From: Streptomyces griseomycini
GTDB taxonomy: Bacteria > Actinomycetota > Actinomycetes > Streptomycetales > Streptomycetaceae
Direction of reading: 5' to 3'
DNA length: 64,000 bases
Assembly: GCF_014203535.1 (NCBI RefSeq)
Contig: NZ_JACHJI010000010.1
Location: 62,001-126,000 of the forward strand
The translations under genes were made by a program, and so were the position numbers. Below are positions 19,324-27,635 of this stretch, piece by piece. The first letter of the stretch is position 1. Each line of letters begins with the position of its first letter. A model generated the notes under the pieces. The model made no database searches, had not been told where the DNA came from, and worked only from the letters and a program-made list of their open reading frames with translations.

Positions 19324-19491
19324 GTCGTCTCCCACCTGTTCGGGTGCACTACGAGCAGCGTATGCCGCGCGGACGATTTGTGGTGATCCGATCGTATAGT
19401 TCGGAGAAACGGCACACCCGGCGGACAGCGTGCGTCCACCTGATGCGCGAGCAGTTCCTTCCGTCCCACCCAGGCAAGGGGGTCGCACGAC

Positions 19492-20286
19492 GTGCAGATC
19501 GATCTGACGGGCCGCACGGCGCTGGTCACCGGTTCCACCCAGGGCATCGGTGCGGCGATCGCCACCGGTCTGGCGCGGGCGGGTGCCCGGGTCGCGGTCA
19601 ACGGGCGTTCGGCCGAGCGCGTGCGGGACAGCGCCGACCGGCTCGCGCGGGAGGTGCCCGGCGCCGACGTGGTGCCGGTCGCCGCGGACGTGACCACTCA
19701 GGCGGGTGCCGAGCAGGTGGCCGAGGCCCTCCCGCGGGTGGACGTCCTCGTCAACAACCTCGGCGTCTTCGGCGCCGCCGACCCCTTGGAGATCACCGAC
19801 GAGGAGTGGCGGCGCTACTTCGAGGTGAACGTCCTGGCCGCCGTGCGGCTGACCCGGCTCTTCCTGCCGGGCATGACCGAGCGCGCCTGGGGACGCGTCC
19901 TGTACATCGCCAGCGACTCCGCGATCGTCATTCCCGCCGAGATGATCCACTACGGGATGTCCAAGACGGCGCTGCTCGCCGTGAGCCGCGGGTTCGCCAA
20001 GCAGGCCGCGGGCACCGGTGTCACGGTGAACTCGGTCATCGCGGGCCCCACCCGCACCGGGGGCGTGGAGGACTTCGTCTACGAGCTGGTGGACCGCGAT
20101 CTCCCCTGGGACGAGGCGCAGCGCGCCTTCATGCGCACGCACCGCCCCCAGTCGCTGCTGCAACGGCTGATCGAGCCCGAGGAGATCGCCCACATGGTGG
20201 TCTACCTCAGCTCCGACCAGGCCTCCGCGACGACCGGCGGGGCCCTGCGCGTGGACGGCGGTTACGTCGACGCGATCCTGCCCTGA
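19492..20286 (+). CDS. SDR family NAD(P)-dependent oxidoreductase
   Basis: A 264-residue classical short-chain dehydrogenase. The cofactor loop is TGSTQGIG (13-20), the usual NNAG is NNLG here, and the active site is Ser141/Ser143, Tyr154 and Lys158 in ASDSAI...IHYGMSKT. The tail has TTGGALRVDGGYVDAI. An insert around FVYELVDRDLPWDEAQRAFMRTHRPQSLLQRLIEPEE resembles a subgroup often annotated as 3-oxoacyl-reductase-like. The Asn-Gly-Arg-Ser at the end of beta-2 suggests NADP. The substrate is unknown. It starts at GTG 19492 and has no obvious operon partner. Confidence 0.85.
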   Translation: MQIDLTGRTALVTGSTQGIGAAIATGLARAGARVAVNGRSAERVRDSADRLAREVPGADVVPVAADVTTQAGAEQVAEALPRVDVLVNNLGVFGAADPLEITDEEWRRYFEVNVLAAVRLTRLFLPGMTERAWGRVLYIASDSAIVIPAEMIHYGMSKTALLAVSRGFAKQAAGTGVTVNSVIAGPTRTGGVEDFVYELVDRDLPWDEAQRAFMRTHRPQSLLQRLIEPEEIAHMVVYLSSDQASATTGGALRVDGGYVDAILP

Positions 20287-20748
20287 CCGCCCCGCGGACC
20301 GGACCGACGGCCCGTTCCCGCCCCGGGGCGGAACCGGCCGCGATGAGCGCGACGGCCGTCCGGTCGAAGTCGGCGACGAAGAGGAAGAAGGCCGCCGCGA
20401 CCGTGTTGACGACGGCGGCGAGCACGTTCTCGACGGCGTTGGGGCGTTGCAGGGGCTCGTCGAGCAGCGGGCCCGGCGCCGAGGGTGCGGATGCGCCGGG
20501 CCCGGCCGCCGAGTTCCCTTCGGTGGCCGAGGCCCCGCCGGGGGAGCCGGGAATCGGACCGAGTGCGCGGGAGACCGTGGCGGTGACGGGGGACGGCCCG
20601 GTGGCCGGCGGCACAGGAAGCCGGGTACCCGGGTCGCACTGTTCCCTCTCGTGGCGGTGCCTGACCGGCGGCCGCCCTGCGGACACGGGCGTGTTCATGC
20701 GGCGGCCGCCGGAGCGACGGCCGTCCGAGTGGCGGGCCCACCGGGCCG
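20287..20748. other. 462-base gap holding a gene remnant
   Basis: No intact gene is visible. The left part contains a TauE/SafE-like remnant on the minus strand (see its entry). The remainder, toward the LacI gene, reads as Pro/Gly/Arg-rich noise in all frames. Confidence 0.45.
20310..20466 (-). pseudogene. Remnant of a TauE/SafE-type membrane protein
   Basis: Translated on the minus strand, this stretch gives LLDEPLQRPNAVENVLAAVV and then NTVAAAFFLFVADFDRTAVALIAAGSAPG. That matches the pattern of the next-to-last membrane part of TauE/SafE permeases (normally followed by a GG-LGARVGRRLPP segment and one more helix). Here it breaks off into Arg-rich sequence, and nothing upstream continues the protein. 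I infer a leftover C-terminal piece of a deleted transporter gene. The identification is from memory of the family pattern. Confidence 0.45.
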
Positions 20749-21867
20749 TCAGGGGTGTTCCGGTGGGGGCGCGGTGCTGTCGCGCCGCACCAGCCGCGTC
20801 GGCACCAGGGTCGTGCCCCGCTCCGGGCCGACCTGGCGCATCTTGCGCAGCACGGCCCGGACGCAGAGCCGCCCCACCTCGGCGAAGTCCTGGTGGACGG
20901 TGGTCAGCGGGGGCAGGAAGGAGGAGGCTTCGGGGATGTCGTCGAAGCCGATGACGCTGACGTCCTCGGGCACGCGCCGGCCGCGTTCGTGCAGGGCGCG
21001 CAGCAGCCCCAGGGCCATCTGGTCGTTGGCGGCGAAGACGGCGGTGCAGTCGTCGTGGGCGGCGAGTTCGAGACCGGCGCGGTAGCCGGACTCCGCCGAC
21101 CAGTCGCCCCGGACGAGGGGCGGCGGGACGCGTCCGGCCTCGACCAGGGCGGCCCGCCAGGCGTCCGTGCGGCGCTGGGCGGCGAAGGAGCCCTCGGGGC
21201 CGCCGAGGTGCCACACGGTGCGGTGACCGAGGTCGAGCAGGTGCCGCACGGCGGCGCGGGTGCCTCCGGCCTGGTCGGTGTCGACGACCGTGTAGTGGTC
21301 GCCGGCGTCGGAGTCGACGACCACGACCTGGACGTGCGGAGGCAGTTGGACCGTCGCCGCGTCCAGCAGGTGGACCTCCATGATGACGATGACGGCGTCG
21401 ACGGCGAGTTCCTCCAGCCGGGAGAACGCACCACGCACCTCGGCCTGGGTCGGCAGGGCGACCGGCAGCAGGGTCACGGCGTACCCCTCGTGCGCGGCGG
21501 AGGTGGCGATCGCCTCGAGGGTGCGCACGTTGCCGGTGGTGGAGAGGGTGAAGGTGATGACGCCGATGGTGCGGAACTCGCCGCGCTTGAGCGCGCGGGC
21601 CGCGCTGTTGGGCCGGTAGCCGAGTTCCTTCATCGCGGCCAGCACCTGGCGGCGGGTCTTCTCGTTCACGCCCGCGTAGCCGTTGGACACGCGGGAGACG
21701 GTCTGCGACGAGACACCCGCGAGACGCGCCACGTCCGCCATGGACGCCGTGGTACGGGCACGGGTGCGCTTCGGAGCCGGAGCGTCGCCGGCCGCGTCCC
21801 GCGCGGTACCGGCCGCCTCGGCCGCGGGACCGGGCAGGTTCGCCGGCGCTCTCTCAACCGTGTCCAC
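20749..21867 (-). CDS. LacI family repressor of the galactan island
   Basis: A 372-residue LacI/GalR regulator. A 38-residue Ala/Arg-rich tail precedes the HTH (MADVARLAGVSSQTVSRVSNGYAGVNEKTRRQVLAAMKELGYRPN), then the hinge SAARALKRG and a periplasmic-binding-protein-like effector domain (VVDSDAGDHYTVVDTDQAGG, FAANDQMALGLLRALHERGRRVPEDVSVIGFDD). It is transcribed away from the importer and galactanase operon, and two TGTTTACGTAAACA-like palindromes lie between them. It most likely represses the operon and itself until galactose-containing oligosaccharides appear. The ligand is inferred from the neighbours. Confidence 0.9.
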   Translation of the reverse strand: MDTVERAPANLPGPAAEAAGTARDAAGDAPAPKRTRARTTASMADVARLAGVSSQTVSRVSNGYAGVNEKTRRQVLAAMKELGYRPNSAARALKRGEFRTIGVITFTLSTTGNVRTLEAIATSAAHEGYAVTLLPVALPTQAEVRGAFSRLEELAVDAVIVIMEVHLLDAATVQLPPHVQVVVVDSDAGDHYTVVDTDQAGGTRAAVRHLLDLGHRTVWHLGGPEGSFAAQRRTDAWRAALVEAGRVPPPLVRGDWSAESGYRAGLELAAHDDCTAVFAANDQMALGLLRALHERGRRVPEDVSVIGFDDIPEASSFLPPLTTVHQDFAEVGRLCVRAVLRKMRQVGPERGTTLVPTRLVRRDSTAPPPEHP

Positions 21868-21963
21868 TCGCCGTCAGCCGCCTTCCTGTCGCTGCTCGCG
21901 CCACGGTTTCCCGGGGGACCCTTGACCGTCGTCCTCGGGGCAGTGTAGACATGCCGCCATCTG

Positions 21964-22023
21964 ATGTTTACGTAAACATAACAGCTTCCGGCTCCTCGCG
22001 GCGGCTGATGTTTGCGTAAACAT
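21964..22023. promoter_or_regulatory. Twin LacI operators
   Basis: ATGTTTACGTAAACAT (21964-21979) is a perfect 16-base palindrome, and ATGTTTGCGTAAACAT (22008-22023) differs at one position. Their centres are 44 bases apart, about four helical turns, which suits cooperative binding. They lie 80 to 96 bases upstream of the first permease gene and 97 upstream of the LacI gene, so both directions could be repressed. Confidence 0.85.
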
Positions 22024-22102
22024 CGTGTACAGGGGGCATGCCGTCCGGCTCCGCGCCGGGGCAGAGCCATCGGTTCCGGAACGTTGACGAGCAAGGAACG
22101 AC

Positions 22103-23029
22103 ATGACGACGCTGCAACCGCCGGCGGCCGCCGAGCCGCGGCCGGCCCCGCCCCCGGCGGGACGGGACCGCCGCTCCTGGACGGGGTGGGGCTTCATCGG
22201 TCCCTTCGTGGCCGTGTTCGCCCTGGTCTTCCTGGCCCCGATCGCGTACTCGCTCTACCTGAGCCTCTTCCGCGACCAGCTCATCGGCGGGACCACCTTC
22301 GTCGGCCTCGACAACTACGAGCAGGCGCTGCGGGACGACCGGTTCTGGGCCGCCCTCGGCCGGGTCTCGCTCTTCCTGTGCGTCCAGGTGCCGGTCATGC
22401 TCGGCATCGCCCTGCTGGTCGCCCTGGCCCTGGACAGCGGCCGGCTGTACGGCAGGAACTTCTTCCGCGTCTCGATCTTCCTGCCGTACGCGGTGCCGGC
22501 CGTCGTCGCCACACTCATGTGGAGCTTCATGTACGGCACCCGGTTCGGCCTGGTCGGCGACCTCGGCGACGCCTTCGGACTCTCGCTGCCCGACCCGCTC
22601 TCCCCCGACCTCGTGCTGGCGTCGATCGGCAACATCGTCACCTGGGAGTTCGTCGGCTACAACATGCTGATCTTCTACTCGGCGCTGCGGGTCGTCCCCC
22701 ACTCCCTCTACGAGGCGGCGGAGATCGACGGCGCCGGTCAGATCCGGGTCGTCACCGCCATCAAACTGCCCGCGATCCGCGGCGCGCTCGTCATCGCGAC
22801 GATCTTCTCCATCATCGGCAGCTTCCAGCTGTTCAACGAGCCCAGCGTCATGCAGAAGCTGGCGCCCAACGCCATCACCACCGACTACACCCCGAACTAC
22901 TACACGTACTCGCTGTCCTTCTCCGGCCAGCAGCACAACTACTCCGCGACGGTCGCCATCGTCATGGGGCTGATCACCATGGTCATCGCCTATGTCGTCC
23001 AGCTGCGCGGCATGCGCAAGGGAGCGTGA
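22103..23029 (+). CDS. Sugar ABC transporter permease (MalF type), galactan island
   Basis: A 308-residue inner-membrane permease with six membrane segments (first: GFIGPFVAVFALVFLAPIAYSLYLS) and the EAA loop SLYEAAEIDGAGQIRVVTAIKLPAIRG. It is the first gene after the twin LacI operators, with AAGGA before the ATG. It works with the next permease and the binding lipoprotein; no ATPase is encoded, so a shared MsiK-type ATPase is likely. Confidence 0.92.
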   Translation: MTTLQPPAAAEPRPAPPPAGRDRRSWTGWGFIGPFVAVFALVFLAPIAYSLYLSLFRDQLIGGTTFVGLDNYEQALRDDRFWAALGRVSLFLCVQVPVMLGIALLVALALDSGRLYGRNFFRVSIFLPYAVPAVVATLMWSFMYGTRFGLVGDLGDAFGLSLPDPLSPDLVLASIGNIVTWEFVGYNMLIFYSALRVVPHSLYEAAEIDGAGQIRVVTAIKLPAIRGALVIATIFSIIGSFQLFNEPSVMQKLAPNAITTDYTPNYYTYSLSFSGQQHNYSATVAIVMGLITMVIAYVVQLRGMRKGA

Positions 23030-23036
23030 AGCAGCG

Positions 23037-23987
23037 ATGGCCAGTACCGTCACCCCCGCCTCCACCGGTTCCGCGGCCTCCCCGCCGGGTCCGTCCGGCT
23101 CCGCCGTCCGGCTGCGCACGCCCCGGCGCCGGCACTCCCCCGGCCGGCCGCGGCGCAGTGTCCTGCTGACCGTGCTCACCGGCCTGGTGCTGCTCTACAG
23201 CCTCGTGCCGCTGGTGTGGCTGGTCATCAGCGCCACCAAGACCCAGGAGGGGCTGTCCCGTTCGTTCGGCCTGTGGTTCGACGGCGACTTCGCCCTCTGG
23301 GACAACATCGCCGAGACGTTCACCTACGACGACGGGGTCTTCGCCCGCTGGCTGCTCAACACCCTGCTGTACGTGGTGGTGGGCGCGGGCGGCGCCACCT
23401 TCCTCGCGGTGCTCGGCGGTTACGCGCTCGCCAAGTTCGACTTCCCCGGACGCCGGGCCGTGTTCGCCGTCGTCATCGGCGCGGTGGCGGTGCCGGGGAC
23501 CGCGCTGGCGGTGCCGACCTTCCTGATGTTCAGCACCATGGGCCTCACCGACACGCCCTGGGCGGTGATCATCCCCTCGCTGATCTCCCCGTTCGGCCTG
23601 TACCTGATGTGGGTGTTCGCCGGCGAGGCCATTCCGACCGAGCTGATGGAGGCGGCCCGGATCGACGGGGCGGGCGAGGTGCGCACCTTCTTCACCGTCG
23701 CCCTGCCGCTGCTGGCACCGGGCATCGTCACCGTCTCGCTGTTCACCATGGTCGCCACCTGGAACAACTTCTTCCTGCCGCTGATCATGATCAAGGACCC
23801 CGACTGGTATCCGCTCACCCTGGGTCTGCACAGCTGGAACGCCCAGGCCGCGACCGCCGGCGGCCAGCCCGTCTTCCATCTGGTCGTCACCGGCTCACTG
23901 ATCACCATCGTCCCGCTGATCGCCGCGTTCCTGATGCTGCAGAAGTACTGGCAGTCGGGACTCGCCGCCGGAAGCGTCAAGGAATAG
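23037..23987 (+). CDS. Sugar ABC transporter permease (MalG type), galactan island
   Basis: A 316-residue permease. A 45-residue Pro/Ser/Arg-rich cytoplasmic tail precedes SVLLTVLTGLVLLYSLVPLVWLV; the EAA loop is ELMEAARIDGAGEVRTFFTVALPL and the C-terminus is KYWQSGLAAGSVKE. ATG 23037 lies seven bases after the previous stop. Together with the upstream permease it forms the membrane channel of the importer. Confidence 0.92.
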   Translation: MASTVTPASTGSAASPPGPSGSAVRLRTPRRRHSPGRPRRSVLLTVLTGLVLLYSLVPLVWLVISATKTQEGLSRSFGLWFDGDFALWDNIAETFTYDDGVFARWLLNTLLYVVVGAGGATFLAVLGGYALAKFDFPGRRAVFAVVIGAVAVPGTALAVPTFLMFSTMGLTDTPWAVIIPSLISPFGLYLMWVFAGEAIPTELMEAARIDGAGEVRTFFTVALPLLAPGIVTVSLFTMVATWNNFFLPLIMIKDPDWYPLTLGLHSWNAQAATAGGQPVFHLVVTGSLITIVPLIAAFLMLQKYWQSGLAAGSVKE

Positions 23988-24066
23988 CGCCGCCCCTCCC
24001 CGTCCCTCGCCCCTCATCGGTACTCGTCCGTCACGGTTTCGGCCACGAAGAAGTGGAAGCACGCCC

Positions 24067-25410
24067 ATGCACAAGCACTCCCGCCGCCTGCTGCGCGGCA
24101 TCGGACTCGTCTGCGCCCTCGCCCTGGGCGCCACCGCCTGCGGCGGCTCCGACGACGAGGGGTCCGGCCCGAAGTCGGTCTCCGAGTCGGACGTCCGGGC
24201 CGCGTTGGAGAAGGGCGGCAGCCTCACCGTCTGGGCGTGGGAACCCACGCTGAAGCAGGTGGCCGCCGACTTCCAGAAGGAACACCCGAACGTCAAGGTG
24301 AACCTGGTCAACGCGGGCACCGGCAACGACCAGTACAAGGCCCTCCAGAACGCCATGTCGGCGAAGAAGGGCGTCCCGGACGTCGCCCAGGTCGAGTACT
24401 ACGCCATGGGCCAGTACGCGCTCACGAAGCAGCTCACCGACCTCGAGGGCTTCGGTGCCGACGAGCTCGCCGACCGGTACTCCCCCGGCCCGTGGAACGG
24501 TGTGAAGGCCGGCGGAGAGGGCATCTACGGCCTGCCCATGGACTCCGGCCCGATGGCGCTCTTCTACAACAAGAAGGTCTTCGACAAGCACAAGATCAAG
24601 GTGCCCACGACGTGGGACGAGTACGTGGACGCCGCCCGCGCCCTGCACAAGGCCGACCCGAAGGTCTACATCACCAACGACGCCGGCGACGCGGGCTTCA
24701 CCACCAGCCTGCTGTGGCAGTCCGGTTCACGCCCCTACCAGGTCGACGGCACCGAGGTCGGCATCGACTTCACCGACCGGGGCGCCAAGACCTACACCGA
24801 CACCTGGCAGAAGCTCCTCGACGAGAAGCTGGTCGCGCCCGTCACCAGCTGGTCCGACGAGTGGTACAAGGGCCTCGGTGACGGCACCATCGCCACCCTG
24901 GCCACCGGCGCCTGGATGCCCGCCAACCTCGCCTCCGGGGTGAAGGACGCCGCCGGTGACTGGCGCGTCGCCCCGCTCCCGCAGTGGGAAGCCGGCGGCA
25001 AGGCGAGCGCGGAGAACGGCGGCAGCGCCCTCACCCTGCCCGAACTCGGCGGCAACGAGGCCCTCGCCTACGCCTTCGTCGAGTACGCCAACGCCGGCAA
25101 GGGCGTCGACACCCGCGTCGAGGGCGGCGCCTTCCCGGCCACCACCGAGCAGTTGAACTCCGAGGAGTTCCAGAACACCGAGTTCCCGTACTTCGGCGGC
25201 CAGCAGGCCAACAAGATCTTCGCCGAGTCGGCCGCGAACGTCGCCGACGACTGGTCGTACCTGCCGTACCAGGTGTACGCCAACTCGATCTTCAACGACA
25301 CCGTCGGCAAGGCCTACGTCTCCGGCACCACGCTGGCCGACGGACTGAAGTCCTGGCAGGAGGCATCCGTCGAGTACGGCGACGAGCAGGGCTTCACCGT
25401 CGAGAAGTAG
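24067..25410 (+). CDS. Sugar-binding lipoprotein of the galactan island importer
   Basis: A 447-residue MBP-type binding protein with signal peptide MHKHSRRLLRGIGLVCALAL and lipobox GATAC (Cys25). Landmarks are GSLTVWAWEPTLKQVAADFQ, QVEYYAMGQYAL, MALFYNKKVFDKHKIKVPTTWDEYVDAARAL and LATGAWMP. By context it should bind beta-1,6- or related galacto-oligosaccharides released outside by the GH30 enzyme. A G/C hairpin immediately follows the stop. Confidence 0.9.
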   Translation: MHKHSRRLLRGIGLVCALALGATACGGSDDEGSGPKSVSESDVRAALEKGGSLTVWAWEPTLKQVAADFQKEHPNVKVNLVNAGTGNDQYKALQNAMSAKKGVPDVAQVEYYAMGQYALTKQLTDLEGFGADELADRYSPGPWNGVKAGGEGIYGLPMDSGPMALFYNKKVFDKHKIKVPTTWDEYVDAARALHKADPKVYITNDAGDAGFTTSLLWQSGSRPYQVDGTEVGIDFTDRGAKTYTDTWQKLLDEKLVAPVTSWSDEWYKGLGDGTIATLATGAWMPANLASGVKDAAGDWRVAPLPQWEAGGKASAENGGSALTLPELGGNEALAYAFVEYANAGKGVDTRVEGGAFPATTEQLNSEEFQNTEFPYFGGQQANKIFAESAANVADDWSYLPYQVYANSIFNDTVGKAYVSGTTLADGLKSWQEASVEYGDEQGFTVEK

Positions 25411-25416
25411 CAACGC

Positions 25417-25446
25417 CGGGCGGCGCGCACGGTCGCACGCCGCCCG
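25417..25446 (+). terminator. Hairpin after the binding-protein gene
   Basis: CGGGCGGCG (25417-25425) pairs with CGCCGCCCG (25438-25446), with a 12-base loop. It stands between the binding protein and beta-galactosidase genes of one operon, so it is more likely a partial terminator or mRNA-stabilising stem that raises binding-protein dosage than a full stop. Confidence 0.55.
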
Positions 25447-25470
25447 ACGCCCCCACCCGGAAGGACCGCC

Positions 25471-27513
25471 ATGATCTCCACCCTCCTGTCCCGCACCGCC
25501 GGGGCGGACGGTGACCCCGCCCCCCGTCTCGTCTACGGCGCCGACTACAACCCCGAGCAGTGGCCCCGCACCGTGTGGGAGGAGGACGTCCGGCTGATGC
25601 GCGAGGCCGGCGTGAACCTCGTGTCCGTGGGGATCTTCTCCTGGGCCCGCATCCAGCCGGCCGAGGACACCTGGGACTTCGCCTGGCTCGACGAGGTCCT
25701 GGACCTGCTGCACGAGGGCGGCGTCGGCGTCGACCTGGCCACCGCCACCGCCTCCCCGCCGCCCTGGCTCACCACGGCCCACCCGGAGATCCTGCCGGTC
25801 ACGGCCACCGGCGAGACGCTGTGGCCGGGGGCGCGCCAGCACTGGCGTCCCACCTCGCCCGTCTTCCGCCGGTACGCGCTGCGCCTGGTCCGGGAGCTGG
25901 CCACCCGCTACGCCGGCCATCCGGCACTCGTCGCCTGGCACGTCAACAACGAACTGGGCTGCCACAACGTCTACGACTACTCCGACGACGCCGCCCGCGC
26001 CTTCCGGGACTGGCTGCGCGCCCGCTACACCACGCTCGACGCGCTCAACAGCGCCTGGGGCACGGCCTTCTGGTCACAGCGGTACACCGACTGGGAGCAG
26101 ATCCTGCCGCCGCGGCTGGCCGCCTCCCACCCCAACCCCACGCAGCAGCTGGACTTCAAGCGCTTCTCGTCGGACGCGCTCAAGGACCATCTGCGCGCCG
26201 AGCGGGAGATCCTGCGGGAGATCACGCCGGGCGTCCCCGTCACCACCAACTTCATGGTGATGGGCGGCACCAAGGGCATGAACTACCCCGACTGGGCCGA
26301 CGAGATCGACTTCGTCTCCAACGACCACTACGTCCACCCCGGCCCGCAGGACCGCGACGAGCTGTCCTTCTCCGCCAACCTCACCAGCGGCATCGCCGCC
26401 GGCCGGCCCTGGTTCCTGATGGAGCACTCCACCAGCGCCGTCAACTGGCAGGCCGTCAACGTGGCCAAGCGCCCCGGTGATCTGGCCCGCGACTCGCTGC
26501 TGCACGTCGCGCACGGGGCGGACGCGGTGTGCTTCTTCCAGTGGCGGCAGTCGGCGGCGGGTGCCGAGAAGTACCACTCCGCGATGGTCCCGCACGCCGG
26601 CGCGGACAGCGAGCTGTTCCGCGCGGTGACGGAACTCGGGGCCACGCTCGAGGCGCTGGCGCCCGTCGCCGGTACCGAACGGGAGCCGGCCCGGGTCGGC
26701 ATCCTCTACGACTGGGAGTCGTGGTGGGCGAGCGAGCAGGACTCCCACCCCACCTCCCTGCTCGACTACCGGCAGGAGGCGCTCGACTGGTACTCGGCGC
26801 TCCTCGCCCTCGGCGTCCGCGCCGACCTCGTCACCACCCGGGCCGATCTGCACCGCCACCAGGTGCTGATCGCACCCGTGCTGCACGTGGTCCCCGCCGA
26901 CCTGGCCAAGACCCTCACCCGGTACGCCGAGCAGGGCGGCCATCTGGTCACCACGTACTTCTCCGGTGTCGTCGACGAGCACGACCACGTCTGGCTCGGC
27001 GGTTATCCGGGCGCCCTGCGGGACCTGCTCGGCATCCGCATCGAGGAGTTCGGTCCGCTGCTCGCCGGCGACAGCGTGGAGCTGGACGACGCCACGACCG
27101 GCAGTCTGTGGACCGACCGGATCACCGTCACCGCCCCGGAGACCGAGGTCCTGGCCCGCTACCGCACCGGCGAGCAGGCCGGCCGGCCCGCCGTCACCCG
27201 GCGGCCGACGGGCACGGGCTCCGCCGCCTACGTCTCCACCCGGCTCGGGGTCGACGGGCTCACCTCGCTGCTGCCGCGGCTGCTGGAGCCGGCCGGGGTG
27301 GAGAGCGAACTGCCCGCCGACGTACGCGGGGCGATCGAGCCGGTCGTACGCCGGGGCGCCGAGGGCCGGTTCCTGTTCCTGGTGAACCGGACCGACAGGG
27401 CCGTCCCGGTGCGGGACATCGCCGGAGAGGTACTCGTCGGCGCCACCGGCGCCGACGGCGCCCTCACGCTCGGGCCCCGCGCGGTCGCCGTACTGCGGCA
27501 GCCGCCCGCCTGA
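25471..27513 (+). CDS. GH42 beta-galactosidase
   Basis: A 680-residue intracellular beta-galactosidase with normal GH42 architecture. The TIM barrel starts LVYGADYNPEQWPRTVWEEDVRLM, with acid/base Glu161 in WHVNNELGCHN and nucleophile Glu318 in FLMEHS. A trimerisation domain follows (RVGILYDWESWWASEQDSHPTSLLDYRQE), then a beta-sandwich end. It would split imported galacto-oligosaccharides into galactose. There is no signal peptide. An AAGGA site precedes ATG 25471. It sits between the importer genes and the secreted galactanase in the LacI-controlled island. Confidence 0.93.
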   Translation: MISTLLSRTAGADGDPAPRLVYGADYNPEQWPRTVWEEDVRLMREAGVNLVSVGIFSWARIQPAEDTWDFAWLDEVLDLLHEGGVGVDLATATASPPPWLTTAHPEILPVTATGETLWPGARQHWRPTSPVFRRYALRLVRELATRYAGHPALVAWHVNNELGCHNVYDYSDDAARAFRDWLRARYTTLDALNSAWGTAFWSQRYTDWEQILPPRLAASHPNPTQQLDFKRFSSDALKDHLRAEREILREITPGVPVTTNFMVMGGTKGMNYPDWADEIDFVSNDHYVHPGPQDRDELSFSANLTSGIAAGRPWFLMEHSTSAVNWQAVNVAKRPGDLARDSLLHVAHGADAVCFFQWRQSAAGAEKYHSAMVPHAGADSELFRAVTELGATLEALAPVAGTEREPARVGILYDWESWWASEQDSHPTSLLDYRQEALDWYSALLALGVRADLVTTRADLHRHQVLIAPVLHVVPADLAKTLTRYAEQGGHLVTTYFSGVVDEHDHVWLGGYPGALRDLLGIRIEEFGPLLAGDSVELDDATTGSLWTDRITVTAPETEVLARYRTGEQAGRPAVTRRPTGTGSAAYVSTRLGVDGLTSLLPRLLEPAGVESELPADVRGAIEPVVRRGAEGRFLFLVNRTDRAVPVRDIAGEVLVGATGADGALTLGPRAVAVLRQPPA

Positions 27514-27526
27514 GCACCCCGCAGCT

Positions 27527-27555
27527 CCCCGGAACGGCACACACCCGTTCCGGGG
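27527..27555 (+). terminator. Hairpin between GH42 and GH30 genes
   Basis: CCCCGGAACGG (27527-27537) and CCGTTCCGGGG (27545-27555) make a perfect 11-base-pair stem with a 7-base loop, 14 bases after the beta-galactosidase stop. It could end the importer and GH42 transcript, leaving the galactanase on a separate promoter or on read-through. Confidence 0.7.
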
Positions 27556-27635
27556 GCCGCCCCCTCCCGCCGGCAGCGAGTGCGGCAGGAGGGACCACAC
27601 AAGCGCGACCACACCTCAATGTTGGGAGCACACCG

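Noticed and set aside
20287..21085. Plus-strand frames antisense to the LacI gene and across the gap
   Set aside because: Arg/Pro/Gly-rich sequence with no motif; the minus-strand LacI and transporter scrap explain the region better.
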